Positions 1 to 6,083 of a stretch of 7,228 nucleotides of DNA are shown here, piece by piece (within the stretch, counting starts at the first letter, position 1; every line of letters begins with the position of its first letter). The stretch covers positions 1-7,228 of the forward strand of contig JAQBWG010000092.1 in assembly GCA_027625225.1 (NCBI GenBank), in the 5' to 3' direction. Below the pieces are notes generated by a model. It did not search any database. It saw nothing but the letters and a program-made list of their open reading frames with translations, and was not told where the DNA came from. This stretch comes from Chloroflexota bacterium (GTDB lineage Bacteria > Chloroflexota > Dehalococcoidia > Lucifugimonadales > VGZR01). Both the position numbers and the translations under genes were made by a program.

Positions 1-31
1 GCTTTTGTTGCGGGCGTAGAAGGAAGCCGAG
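1..31. other. Left edge downstream of formate dehydrogenase
   Basis: 31 bp after the FDH stop codon (TAA at 32-34, minus strand). No feature can be assigned in so short a stretch. Confidence 0.3.
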
Positions 32-1093
32 TTATTTCTTCTTTTCGAAGGCGTAGGCGTAGCTGGGGCTGGCGACTCTGCCGCCTTCGACGATGACGTA
101 GTCACGTTGCATGGCCTCGCCGTTGAAGAAGCGGGTGAGGCAGTCGCGGATGCCGTCGGCGTAGCGCTTCTGGGCTTCGAGCGTGGTGCCGGAGACGTGC
201 GGCGTCATGGCGTGGTTGGGCATGGTGCGCCAGGGGTGGTCGGCAGGTGCGGGCTGGGGGTACCAGACGTCCCCAGCGTAGGCTGCGACGTGTCCCGACT
301 TGAGGGCGGCTACTAAGGCGTCGGTGTGGACGATGCGGCCGCGGGCGGTGTTGACGATGTAGACACCCTTTTTGAGGCTGGCGAGGCGCTTTTTGTTGAA
401 GAATTCCTGGGTGGCGGGGGTGAGCGGGGCGTTGATGCTGATGATGTCGCAAATGGGGAGCATGGCTTCGAGGGGCATGTAGCGTGTGCCCACGACCTGC
501 TCTTCGACGGTGGTCATACGGCGGTTGTCGTAGTAGTAGCAGGTGACATCGAAGGGCTTCAGCCGGGCGGCGACGCGCTGGCCGATGCGGCCCATGCCGA
601 AGATGCCGACGACTTTGTCTTCGAGGTCGTGGGAACGGGCGGCGACCTTGGCGATGTCCCATCCGCCGCCGATGACTTCCTCATAGGCAGGGATGTAGTT
701 GCGGACAAGTGCGAGTATCTGCATGACGACGTGCTCGGCGACGCTGACGACGTTGCTGCCGGTGACTTCGGCGACGTCGATGTTGCGCTCGGCGGCTGCG
801 GCGAGGTCGAAGTGATCGGAGCCGACGCCCGCGGTCAGCAGCAGCTTGAGCTTGGGGGACTTGGCGATGCGCTCACGGGTGACGTAGGCGGGCCAGAAGG
901 GCGTGGCGATGCAGACGTCCGCGTCTTTGAGGTGCTTTTCCATCTCGGTTCCGGTGTCGGAGATGGAGACGAGGGTGTGGCCCTTGGACTCGACGAACTC
1001 ACGTATGCCGAGGGCGTTCTCGACGCAGCCAAGTAGTCTCGGCTCTTTTTTGGCGGCAGGCCCGCCGGGGTAGGTTACTAGAAGAATTTTCAT
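32..1093 (-). CDS. fdh: NAD-dependent formate dehydrogenase
   Basis: Predicted 353-residue cytoplasmic enzyme of the D-2-hydroxyacid dehydrogenase superfamily, oxidising formate to CO2 with reduction of NAD+ (metal-free type, EC 1.17.1.9). Motifs seen: PFWPAY (65-70) for the formate pocket, TAGVGSDH (87-94), N114 before SVAEHVVM, the Rossmann motif GMGRIG (166-171), D189 after the following beta strand (expected NAD+ rather than NADP+ preference), R251 in NTARG, D275 in AGDVW, PQPAP (279-283), and H299 with S301 in TPHVSGTT. These line up with the Pseudomonas sp. 101 enzyme residues N146, D221, R284, D308 and H332 at a constant offset of 32-33, by my recall of that sequence. The FDH-specific PFWP and PQPAPxDHPWRTMP signatures argue against a generic phosphoglycerate or lactate dehydrogenase. 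An upstream in-frame extension to 1345 overlaps the preceding gene; the chosen ATG has AGGAGGA 7 nt upstream. It probably follows the formamidase gene in one operon. Confidence 0.95.
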   Translation of the reverse strand: MKILLVTYPGGPAAKKEPRLLGCVENALGIREFVESKGHTLVSISDTGTEMEKHLKDADVCIATPFWPAYVTRERIAKSPKLKLLLTAGVGSDHFDLAAAAERNIDVAEVTGSNVVSVAEHVVMQILALVRNYIPAYEEVIGGGWDIAKVAARSHDLEDKVVGIFGMGRIGQRVAARLKPFDVTCYYYDNRRMTTVEEQVVGTRYMPLEAMLPICDIISINAPLTPATQEFFNKKRLASLKKGVYIVNTARGRIVHTDALVAALKSGHVAAYAGDVWYPQPAPADHPWRTMPNHAMTPHVSGTTLEAQKRYADGIRDCLTRFFNGEAMQRDYVIVEGGRVASPSYAYAFEKKK

Positions 1094-1100
1094 GTCCAGT

Positions 1101-1107
1101 TCCTCCT
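1101..1107 (-). promoter_or_regulatory. Ribosome binding site of formate dehydrogenase
   Basis: On the minus strand AGGAGGA lies 7 nt before the ATG at 1093. It decides the start against the longer in-frame extension that would run into the formamidase gene. Confidence 0.85.
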
Positions 1108-1113
1108 CGTATA

Positions 1114-1145
1114 GGGATTCGCGGCAAGGATACGCTTCGAATCCC
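1114..1145. repeat. 8-bp inverted repeat in formamidase-FDH gap
   Basis: GGGATTCG (1114-1121) and CGAATCCC (1138-1145) are perfect inverted copies separated by 16 nt, just upstream of the FDH ribosome binding site. A second, bulged stem (CCAT/CCGT with ACGG/ATGG, 1144-1168) overlaps its outer edge, so two alternative foldings of this leader are possible. It could be an operator or an mRNA structure between the two genes; function is inference. Confidence 0.45.
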
Positions 1146-1191
1146 ATCCGTGCAAGGACGGTGGATGGAGGAATCCAGAAGGCGGTGGGCG

Positions 1192-2151
1192 CTAAGAAAG
1201 GTATTTCTTTGGGATTTCGGCTCCAACGGTGAACTGCAGGCGACCGAGACGAACCATTTGATAGACGTTGATGCGGAAGTCGGGGTTGACGCAGGTGTGG
1301 ATGTAGGCTTCCTGTTGAGTGAATCCGTAGTCGTCTACCAGCCACTGCATGAGGTCCTGCACGGCGGAGTGGACGGCGGTCTCCAGCGGACGGTAGGAGT
1401 AGACGGAGACGATGGATTCGGGCTTTACAAGCCGCATGAAGGGAATCTTTTTGTTCTTGATGACGCGACAGGAGGCGGTGAGGGTGACGGCGGTCTCGTC
1501 GGCTGCGCCGTAGTACTCGGTGTCGCCCTGGGAGCCGTGGCCGTCGCCGATATAGAGCAGGCCGCCGGTGTGGTAGACGTTGACGAGGACTTTGGTGCCT
1601 TCCTTCACGTCGCGTATGTCGAGGTTGCCGCCCCAGGGACCCTGTCCGACGGCTGAAGTCTCGACTTCGCGCTCGGGGGCGCAGCCGATGGTGCCCATCA
1701 TGGGCGCGAGGGGCCAGGAGTGACGGTCGTTGAGGATGCCACGGCCGTCGCGGGTGGTGCCGGAGGGGCCGGGTTCGTGCTTGATGATGTGGACGGTGCC
1801 CTTATTGAGTTCGTGCCAATGGGACGAATCACCGAGGGGGCCGATGTCCTTATCGTAAAGCGTCCAGCCGTACTCGATAGGCTCGATGGTTTCGAGGGTG
1901 ATTTCGAGGAGGTCGCCCTTCTCGGCACCCTCGACGAAGATGGGGCCGGCGATGGGGTTGCCTTTGATGGGTTCGCTGTTCCATTCGGGAGACTTACGCA
2001 GTTTGGTGTAGTCGGCGGTCGATTCGATGAGACCGGAGCCGGCGTCCCAGGTCTCGACTGCAAAGGTCTCTCCCTGCTTGACGTGGAGGAGTGGCTTGTC
2101 GCGCCAGTTGAACTCGTATTTGAGAGCCTTATCGCGGGTGATTTTCTGCAT
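1192..2151 (-). CDS. Acetamidase/formamidase family amidohydrolase
   Basis: Predicted 319-residue protein of the FmdA/AmdA family (Pfam PF03069), which hydrolyses formamide or short aliphatic amides to the acid plus ammonia. Features seen: NPIAGPIFVEGAEKGD (65-80, the family's NPxxGPxxVxGAxxGD block), MMGTIGCAP (151-159), GPWGGNLD (171-178) and the metal/active-site region GDGHGSQGDTE (202-212). The length matches the roughly 300-residue short branch rather than the roughly 400-residue formamidases of methylotrophs. The start at 2151 is supported by GGAGG 6 nt upstream; the longer reading frame to 2253 begins with arginine-rich sequence and has no family support. No signal peptide, so cytoplasmic. 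The formate dehydrogenase gene follows 98 bp downstream on the same strand, which favours formamide as substrate, but acetamide or another amide cannot be excluded from sequence. Confidence 0.92.
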   Translation of the reverse strand: MQKITRDKALKYEFNWRDKPLLHVKQGETFAVETWDAGSGLIESTADYTKLRKSPEWNSEPIKGNPIAGPIFVEGAEKGDLLEITLETIEPIEYGWTLYDKDIGPLGDSSHWHELNKGTVHIIKHEPGPSGTTRDGRGILNDRHSWPLAPMMGTIGCAPEREVETSAVGQGPWGGNLDIRDVKEGTKVLVNVYHTGGLLYIGDGHGSQGDTEYYGAADETAVTLTASCRVIKNKKIPFMRLVKPESIVSVYSYRPLETAVHSAVQDLMQWLVDDYGFTQQEAYIHTCVNPDFRINVYQMVRLGRLQFTVGAEIPKKYLS

Positions 2152-2310
2152 GGTGTGCCTCCGATGTGTGCTACTCGTGCGATTTGTCGCGCATCTTAAC
2201 GCGAATCGTCTGGGGTGGAAAGCGCGGAACAAATCGAAGGGGGCGTGAGTCATATATCACAGGACGCACAGTCCAAAACTACAAGAAACAGAGGATACAA
2301 ATACAAAAAC
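2152..2310. promoter_or_regulatory. Divergent intergenic region, probable promoters
   Basis: 159 bp separating the minus-strand formamidase gene from the plus-strand small exported protein, so both promoters should lie here. The part from about 2250 to 2310 is much more AT-rich than the surroundings. On the minus strand TATATG (complement of CATATA near 2249-2254) with TTTTGG about 16 nt upstream is a weak -10/-35 candidate. No convincing consensus pair is visible on the plus strand. Confidence 0.4.
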
Positions 2311-2622
2311 ATGGAAACGAAGAAGTTGGTGCTGGCCGGTTCAGGGCTGGTGGCAGCGATGGCCCTGAGCATCGGGGTGTACGCAGGTGGGGTTTTCGAC
2401 GGCAATGCTCCCAATCAGCCGACAGAGGTTGGAACGGTAGGCATGGTGCTGCCGGGGTACGAGAATACGGTGTCGGACACTGATATCGACCTCGCCGGTG
2501 GGATTCGCGAGGAGGGCTCGGGTGAGGACCAGGATGCGGCAGGCCGGGCGTTCCCGGGGTACGAGCATATCTCGGACACGCCAGGGCAGGAGATGGAGCC
2601 TGAACTGGGACACCAGTCGTAA
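2311..2622 (+). CDS. Small exported protein with PGYE-SDT repeats
   Basis: A 103-residue protein that I do not recognise. Residues 1-5 are charged (METKK) and 6-25 are hydrophobic, ending in VYA-GG, which fits a signal peptidase I site after A25; an uncleaved membrane anchor is the alternative. No cysteine is present, so it is not a lipoprotein. The mature part (about 78 residues) is acidic and glycine-rich. It carries two copies of a short motif: LPGYENTVSDT (47-57) and FPGYEHISDT (81-90). The frame can extend upstream to 2215, but the signal-peptide logic supports the ATG at 2311. The ribosome binding site is weak: GAGG at 2291-2294 is distant. A strong terminator follows 25 bp after the stop, so the gene appears monocistronic. 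Role unknown; envelope or secreted function is inference. Confidence 0.72.
   Translation: METKKLVLAGSGLVAAMALSIGVYAGGVFDGNAPNQPTEVGTVGMVLPGYENTVSDTDIDLAGGIREEGSGEDQDAAGRAFPGYEHISDTPGQEMEPELGHQS
2452..2579 (+). repeat. Internal PGYE...SDT direct repeat
   Basis: CCGGGGTACGAG occurs at 2452-2463 and again at 2554-2565. Each copy is followed by TCGGACAC (2473-2480 and 2572-2579), with a 3-nt length difference between copies. The repeat encodes the duplicated PGYE-x-SDT motif of the small exported protein. Confidence 0.8.
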
Positions 2623-2647
2623 GCCCCTTCCAACCACCACAGTTTTT

Positions 2648-2684
2648 AGCGAGAGGCCCGTTATATCACGGGCCTCTCGCTTTT
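2648..2684 (+). terminator. Intrinsic terminator after small exported protein gene
   Basis: A perfect 14-bp stem, AGCGAGAGGCCCGT (2648-2661) with ACGGGCCTCTCGCT (2668-2681), closes a 6-nt loop and runs into TTTT (2681-2684). It ends the exported-protein transcript and separates it from the pirin gene. A T-run before the left arm (2643-2647) gives AAAAA on the other strand, so the structure is mainly oriented for the plus strand. Confidence 0.9.
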
Positions 2685-2746
2685 CGGGTATCTTGAATAG
2701 CGAACCGACCGGAAGAACCCCGGCATCTAAATAAGTAACTGTATTT

Positions 2747-2752
2747 GGAGGG
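2747..2752 (+). promoter_or_regulatory. Ribosome binding site of pirin gene
   Basis: GGAGGG lies 6 nt before the ATG at 2759 and fixes that start. Confidence 0.85.
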
Positions 2753-2758
2753 TGCGAT

Positions 2759-3745
2759 ATGCCCGCGGTATCTGTACAAGACGTAACGAAATTGCCTCGT
2801 ATCCCGGTGGTGGACACGAAGCTGAGGGAGCGGAGTGTGGTGAAGGTAGTGGACGCGCCACGCATGCTGGAGGGCGAGGGGTTCGAGGTGCGGCGGGCGT
2901 TCTCAGGAGTAGACCTGAGCCTGGCAGATCCGTTTTTGCTGCTCGACCATCTGGGCGCTGTGGAGTATTCGCCGGGAGAGGCGAAGGGCGCGCCTGACCA
3001 TCCCCATCGAGGGTTCGAGACCGTGACGTACATGATGGACGGGAAGCTGGAGCACCGCGACTCGAACGGCGGCGGAGGCGTTATCACGGACGGGGCGACG
3101 CAGTGGATGACGGCGGGCGCGGGCATCGTCCATTCGGAGATGCCGACACAGGACTTAGTCGCGAAGGGCGGGCTGTTCCACGGGACGCAGTTGTGGGTGA
3201 ACCTGCCGAAATCGCTGAAGTGGTCGGCCCCGGCATATCAGGACATCACGGGCGACAAGATTTCGCTGCTGGCGTCGGACGATGCGGGGGCGTACCTGCG
3301 GCTCATCGCGGGCGAGTTGGCGGGACATGCGGGGCCGGGGAACACGCGGACGCCTATCACGTATGCGCATGCGACGGTCGCGCCGGGCGCGCGGTTACAG
3401 ACGCCGTGGCGGACGGATTTCAACGCGCTGGTGTACGTGCTGGCGGGAAGGGGCCGTGTGGGCAGTCAGGGCGGCGGGATGGCGATTCAGGAAGGCCAGC
3501 TCGCGGTGCTAGGGCATGGGGACTATTTGACGATTTCGGGCGACGAAGTGCTGGACAGTCCGTCGCCGACGTTGGAGGTTTTACTTATGGGCGGGCTGCC
3601 GATACGGGAGCAGATCGCGTGGTACGGGCCGTTCGTGATGAACACGCGCGAGGAGTTGATGCAGGCGGTGCAGGACTACCAGGCGGGCAAGATGGGGAGC
3701 ATCCCGGCGAGGGAGCGGAGCCTCGGTGGTGAGGCAGGAAGATAG
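2759..3745 (+). CDS. Pirin family protein
   Basis: Predicted 328-residue bicupin of the pirin family, an iron-binding cupin group. Some bacterial members (E. coli YhhW) are reported to have quercetin 2,3-dioxygenase activity; the physiological role here is unknown. The N-terminal cupin holds HPHRGFETVTY (81-91), then HRDSNG (99-104), and DGATQWMTAGAGIVHSE (111-127). H81, H83, H125 and E127 match the four metal ligands known for human pirin (H56, H58, H101, E103), with nearly the same spacing. LFHGTQLWVNLP (139-150) closes the first domain. The C-terminal pirin domain ends with EQIAWYGPFVMNT (284-296). About 25 residues precede the usual pirin start, so it is slightly longer than the typical 230-300. 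The start has GGAGGG 6 nt upstream. It is a single-gene unit, preceded by a terminator and convergent with the zinc-ribbon gene. No signal peptide. Confidence 0.95.
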   Translation: MPAVSVQDVTKLPRIPVVDTKLRERSVVKVVDAPRMLEGEGFEVRRAFSGVDLSLADPFLLLDHLGAVEYSPGEAKGAPDHPHRGFETVTYMMDGKLEHRDSNGGGGVITDGATQWMTAGAGIVHSEMPTQDLVAKGGLFHGTQLWVNLPKSLKWSAPAYQDITGDKISLLASDDAGAYLRLIAGELAGHAGPGNTRTPITYAHATVAPGARLQTPWRTDFNALVYVLAGRGRVGSQGGGMAIQEGQLAVLGHGDYLTISGDEVLDSPSPTLEVLLMGGLPIREQIAWYGPFVMNTREELMQAVQDYQAGKMGSIPARERSLGGEAGR

Positions 3746-3797
3746 ACGGGGCTGCCACTGACGCAAGGCACGAGGCCTACAGTACGGAAGAGTTACA

Positions 3798-4367
3798 CTA
3801 CTTAAGTGGCGAAGCCTGGCTTATTCTCAGTATCGCTTCCTGCATTTTCGGGTTTCCTGCGACGATTCTCATCTGAAACAGTCGGAGCACGGCTAAGAAG
3901 TCCCTAACTTCTGAAACTTTGTTTTCGGGGCCAACGGCGATTTCCAAGAATTCCTCGAGGACGTCCCCTGCGTATTCGGATACGGGCTTCGTGTTAACAA
4001 GATTGTCGAGGTACTCAACAATCTTTTCAAACTCACCGTTGTCGAGCCAAACTCCCTTGCAGCGAGTGCATCTGTCTATGACGATTCCGGAGTTTTCATA
4101 GGTCAGGGAGTCCATCTTTATCGAACACTTGGGGCACTGTTCGTTAGCTTTAGCAACGGCGAACTTGTCTGCCTCCTCGTCGAACAGGTCGAAGTCGAGC
4201 CACCGTAAATCGTCGTCCGTCTTGTCCTTAGCTTTTCTCAACTCGTGCCGGTCGAACCATCTGCCGCTGCACTTGGAGCACTCGTCAAGTGCAATTCCTT
4301 TGAAGTCCATGTGTTGCAGATTGCTGTTGCAATTCGGACATTGCATCGAATTCACGTCCAAAGACAT
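3798..4367 (-). CDS. Double TFIIB-type zinc-ribbon protein
   Basis: Predicted 189-residue protein with two zf-TFIIB ribbons (Pfam PF13453 type). Ribbon 1 has C10, C13, C30 and C33, ending CSGRWFDRHEL; ribbon 2 has C78, C81, C100 and C103, ending CKGVWLDNGEF. Both show the family's CxGxWxDxxE tail. The last 60-70 residues (from about 122) form an uncharacterised, probably helical tail. Bacterial members have no settled function; nucleic-acid or protein binding is inferred from the fold. The start is uncertain: the frame is open to an ATG at 4409. The ATG at 4367 has GAGG 3 nt upstream, an internal TTG at 4361 would sit 7 nt after the same GGAG, and an ATG at 4346 starts right before the first CxxC. 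Base composition is clearly more AT-rich than the flanking genes, suggesting separate origin. It may be the last gene of the SDR transcript. Confidence 0.85.
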   Translation of the reverse strand: MSLDVNSMQCPNCNSNLQHMDFKGIALDECSKCSGRWFDRHELRKAKDKTDDDLRWLDFDLFDEEADKFAVAKANEQCPKCSIKMDSLTYENSGIVIDRCTRCKGVWLDNGEFEKIVEYLDNLVNTKPVSEYAGDVLEEFLEIAVGPENKVSEVRDFLAVLRLFQMRIVAGNPKMQEAILRISQASPLK

Positions 4368-4421
4368 TCTCCTCAGTTGCGGCGAGCACCGCATTTTGAA
4401 CCCGCTCATCTTACCAGAAGC

Positions 4422-4435
4422 GTGGGTTTGCCCAC
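4422..4435. repeat. Short hairpin in SDR-1/zinc-ribbon gap
   Basis: GTGGG (4422-4426) and CCCAC (4431-4435) pair around a 4-nt loop between the SDR-1 stop and the zinc-ribbon gene. There is no T-run after it in either direction, so it is not a convincing terminator. Recorded only as a small structure in an 84-bp gap. Confidence 0.3.
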
Positions 4436-4451
4436 CCTATGGGGTTGAGAG

Positions 4452-5246
4452 CTATTGCTTCCAGCCGTCACGGATGGGGTGCTGCCAGGCGCGCATGCCG
4501 CCGTCGACCATGAGCATGTGCCCGTGGACGTGGTAGGCCTCGTCGCTCAGCAGGTACACGGCAGCGCCAGCGCAGGAGTCGGCGTCGGGGATGAGGCCGT
4601 TCGGGGTGTGGTGCTTCACCCAGGCGACCTGGGCGGGGTCGTCGTTCAGCCCGGCGTTGGCGTGGGTCATTATCATGCCGGGGGCGAGTCCGTTCACGCG
4701 GATATTCTTGGGGGCGAGGGCGACGGCGAGGGTCTTCACCATCATCTCCACGCCTCCCTTGGCGACGTCGTAGTCGGAGATGCCTGTTTCGGCGAGCTGC
4801 CCGTTGATGGAGCCGACGATAACGACGCGGCCTTCGGCGTTGCGGGCTTGCCAGTGTTTGGCGAAGCGCTGGGTGAGGAAGTAGGGGAAGGCGACGTTGA
4901 GGCGGTGGGTGCGCTCGAACTGGGCGAGAGAGACGTCCTCGAACTCGGCAAACTCGGCGCCTCCGGCGTTGTTGACGAGCAGGTCGAGGTTGGGGAAGTG
5001 CTTTGTCGCTTCGGTGAAGACCTTTTCGACGGCAGCATCTGTGGGGCTGGCGAGGTCGGCGGCGACGAATCCGGTACGCACGCCACGCTTCTTGCATTCG
5101 GCGATGGTGTACTGGGCGTCGGCTGAAAGGGTGCGGGCGTGCACGACGATGTCCACGCCGAGGCCCGCGAGCGCGACGGCGATGGCGCGTCCGATACCTT
5201 TGCTGGAGCCGGTGACGAGGGCGGCGTGGCCTTTGAGTTCGAACAT
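4452..5246 (-). CDS. SDR family oxidoreductase (SDR-1)
   Basis: Predicted 264-residue classical short-chain dehydrogenase/reductase, using NAD(P)(H) to interconvert an alcohol and a carbonyl; the substrate cannot be read from sequence. Motifs: TGSSKGIG (12-19) for the cofactor, D64 in the AADL block, NNAGG (92-96), N117 of the catalytic tetrad in RLNVAF, S146 in VGSINGQ, and Y159 with K163 in YDVAKGG. The S-to-Y spacing of 13 is canonical. LMVDGGM (245-251) is the usual C-terminal block. The arginine in HARTL (37-40) after the second strand gives no firm NAD versus NADP call. An upstream in-frame ATG at 5279 lies inside the intergenic hairpin; the ATG at 5246 has AGGGAG 5 nt upstream and is preferred. 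It follows SDR-2 by 48 bp on the same strand, so co-transcription is likely. Confidence 0.93.
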   Translation of the reverse strand: MFELKGHAALVTGSSKGIGRAIAVALAGLGVDIVVHARTLSADAQYTIAECKKRGVRTGFVAADLASPTDAAVEKVFTEATKHFPNLDLLVNNAGGAEFAEFEDVSLAQFERTHRLNVAFPYFLTQRFAKHWQARNAEGRVVIVGSINGQLAETGISDYDVAKGGVEMMVKTLAVALAPKNIRVNGLAPGMIMTHANAGLNDDPAQVAWVKHHTPNGLIPDADSCAGAAVYLLSDEAYHVHGHMLMVDGGMRAWQHPIRDGWKQ

Positions 5247-5264
5247 GGTTACTCCCTTATTTAG

Positions 5265-5299
5265 GGTGATAGATTCCAACGTATGCGGAATCTATCACC
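5265..5299. repeat. Perfect 13-bp inverted repeat between SDR genes
   Basis: GGTGATAGATTCC (5265-5277) and GGAATCTATCACC (5287-5299) are exact inverted copies around the 9-nt spacer AACGTATGC. One arm overlaps the SDR-2 stop codon, and the structure ends about 18 nt before the SDR-1 start on the minus strand. In that direction it is followed by CTAAATAAGGGAG, the SDR-1 ribosome binding site, with no T-run, so it is not a standard terminator. An operator, mRNA processing or stability hairpin, or translational control element are possible; the choice is inference. Confidence 0.85.
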
Positions 5300-6083
5300 A
5301 AACGCTCCAGCCGCCGTCGACGCGGAGGTCCTGTCCGGTGATCCAGGCCCCGGCGGGCGAGGCGAGGAGGGCGACGGCGCCCTTGAGGTCTTCGGGGATT
5401 CCGAGACGGAACAGGGGCGTGCGCTTGCGGAGGTTTTCCAGCAGGACTGGGTTGACGCCGGGCTTGGGTATCTGTCCGGGGCTGATGCAGTTGACGGTGA
5501 CGCCGAATTCGCCTAGCTCGGAGGCCATGGCGCGGGTGAGGTTGATGACACCGCCCTTGGCGGGGAAGTAGCCGATGGAGGAGCGCTTGTGGTCGGGTGT
5601 GTAGAGGCGCCGGTCGGTGCCCATGCCGCCGTGGATGGAGCCGAGGGTGATGATGCGTCCGTGGCCCTGCTTGACCATGACTTTAGCGGCGCTCTGAGCG
5701 CAGACGAAGGTGGAGAGGATGTTCATGCGGACGCTTTCCCAGAAGGCGTCGACGTCTGCCTCGGGGATGTTGGCGTCGGGCCTGCTGCCTCCGGCGTTGC
5801 AGACGATGGCGTCGAGCCGACCGTGCTTCTTCACCACGCCGTCTATGAGGGCGGCGACCTGGGCTTCGTCGGTGGCGTCGCAGCCCTCGGCCTCGACCTT
5901 GAGGCCGTTCTTGCGTAGTTTGGCGGCGACCTGTTCGCATACCTCCTTGCGGCGGCTGGCGATGACGACTGACGCGCCGAGTTCGGCAAGGGATTCGGCC
6001 ATGGCGGTGCCGAGGTGGGTACCGCCGCCGGTGACGATGGCGGCCTGGCCGGTCATATCGAAGAGGTCTTGAACTTTACTCAT
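5295..6083 (-). CDS. SDR family oxidoreductase (SDR-2)
   Basis: Predicted 262-residue short-chain dehydrogenase/reductase; substrate unknown. Cofactor motif TGGGTHLG (18-25) has histidine where classical SDRs have the second glycine of TGxxxGxG. CNAGG (95-99) replaces NNAGG. N121 (RMNILST), S149 (LGSIHGG), and Y172 with K176 (GYFPAKGG) form the catalytic tetrad. S149 and Y172 are 23 residues apart instead of 13, owing to an insert of about ten residues around DRRLYTPDHKRSS (157-169). Similar inserts occur in some sugar-acid or polyol SDR subfamilies, by recollection only. The C-terminus RVDGGWSVW is typical. A TTG extension to 6155 has no family support; the ATG at 6083 has AGGA about 11 nt upstream. 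It is first of the probable SDR-2, SDR-1 operon and divergent from the small membrane protein genes. Confidence 0.92.
   Translation of the reverse strand: MSKVQDLFDMTGQAAIVTGGGTHLGTAMAESLAELGASVVIASRRKEVCEQVAAKLRKNGLKVEAEGCDATDEAQVAALIDGVVKKHGRLDAIVCNAGGSRPDANIPEADVDAFWESVRMNILSTFVCAQSAAKVMVKQGHGRIITLGSIHGGMGTDRRLYTPDHKRSSIGYFPAKGGVINLTRAMASELGEFGVTVNCISPGQIPKPGVNPVLLENLRKRTPLFRLGIPEDLKGAVALLASPAGAWITGQDLRVDGGWSVW

Noticed and set aside
326..1036. Long plus-strand frame (236 codons) opposite formate dehydrogenase
   Set aside because: Low-complexity Gly/Val/Asp-rich translation typical of the antisense of a GC-rich gene; the opposite strand encodes a fully motif-supported enzyme.
32..1093. 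Reading the dehydrogenase as phosphoglycerate or glyoxylate/lactate dehydrogenase
   Set aside because: PFWPAY and PQPAPxDHPWRTMP signatures are specific to formate dehydrogenase.
1094..1345. N-terminal extension of formate dehydrogenase by 84 residues
   Set aside because: It overlaps the formamidase gene, has no family similarity, and the internal ATG has an excellent ribosome binding site.
2152..2253. N-terminal extension of the formamidase by 34 residues
   Set aside because: No family match, and the shorter ATG has GGAGG at 6 nt.
2252..2275. Short palindromes (GTGA...TCAC, GGAC...GTCC) in the divergent promoter region
   Set aside because: Four-base arms are expected by chance; too weak for an operator call.
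2341..3126. Minus-strand 261-codon frame across the exported-protein and pirin genes
   Set aside because: It runs through a strong plus-strand terminator and opposite two supported genes; no recognisable domain.
3753..3811. GCCACT ... AGTGGC inverted pair between pirin and the zinc-ribbon gene
   Set aside because: Only 6 bp with a spacer of nearly 50 nt and no T-run; chance occurrence is likely, so no terminator is called here.
4455..5126. Long plus-strand frame (223 codons) opposite SDR-1
   Set aside because: Antisense shadow with repetitive Gly/Val composition and no domain signal.
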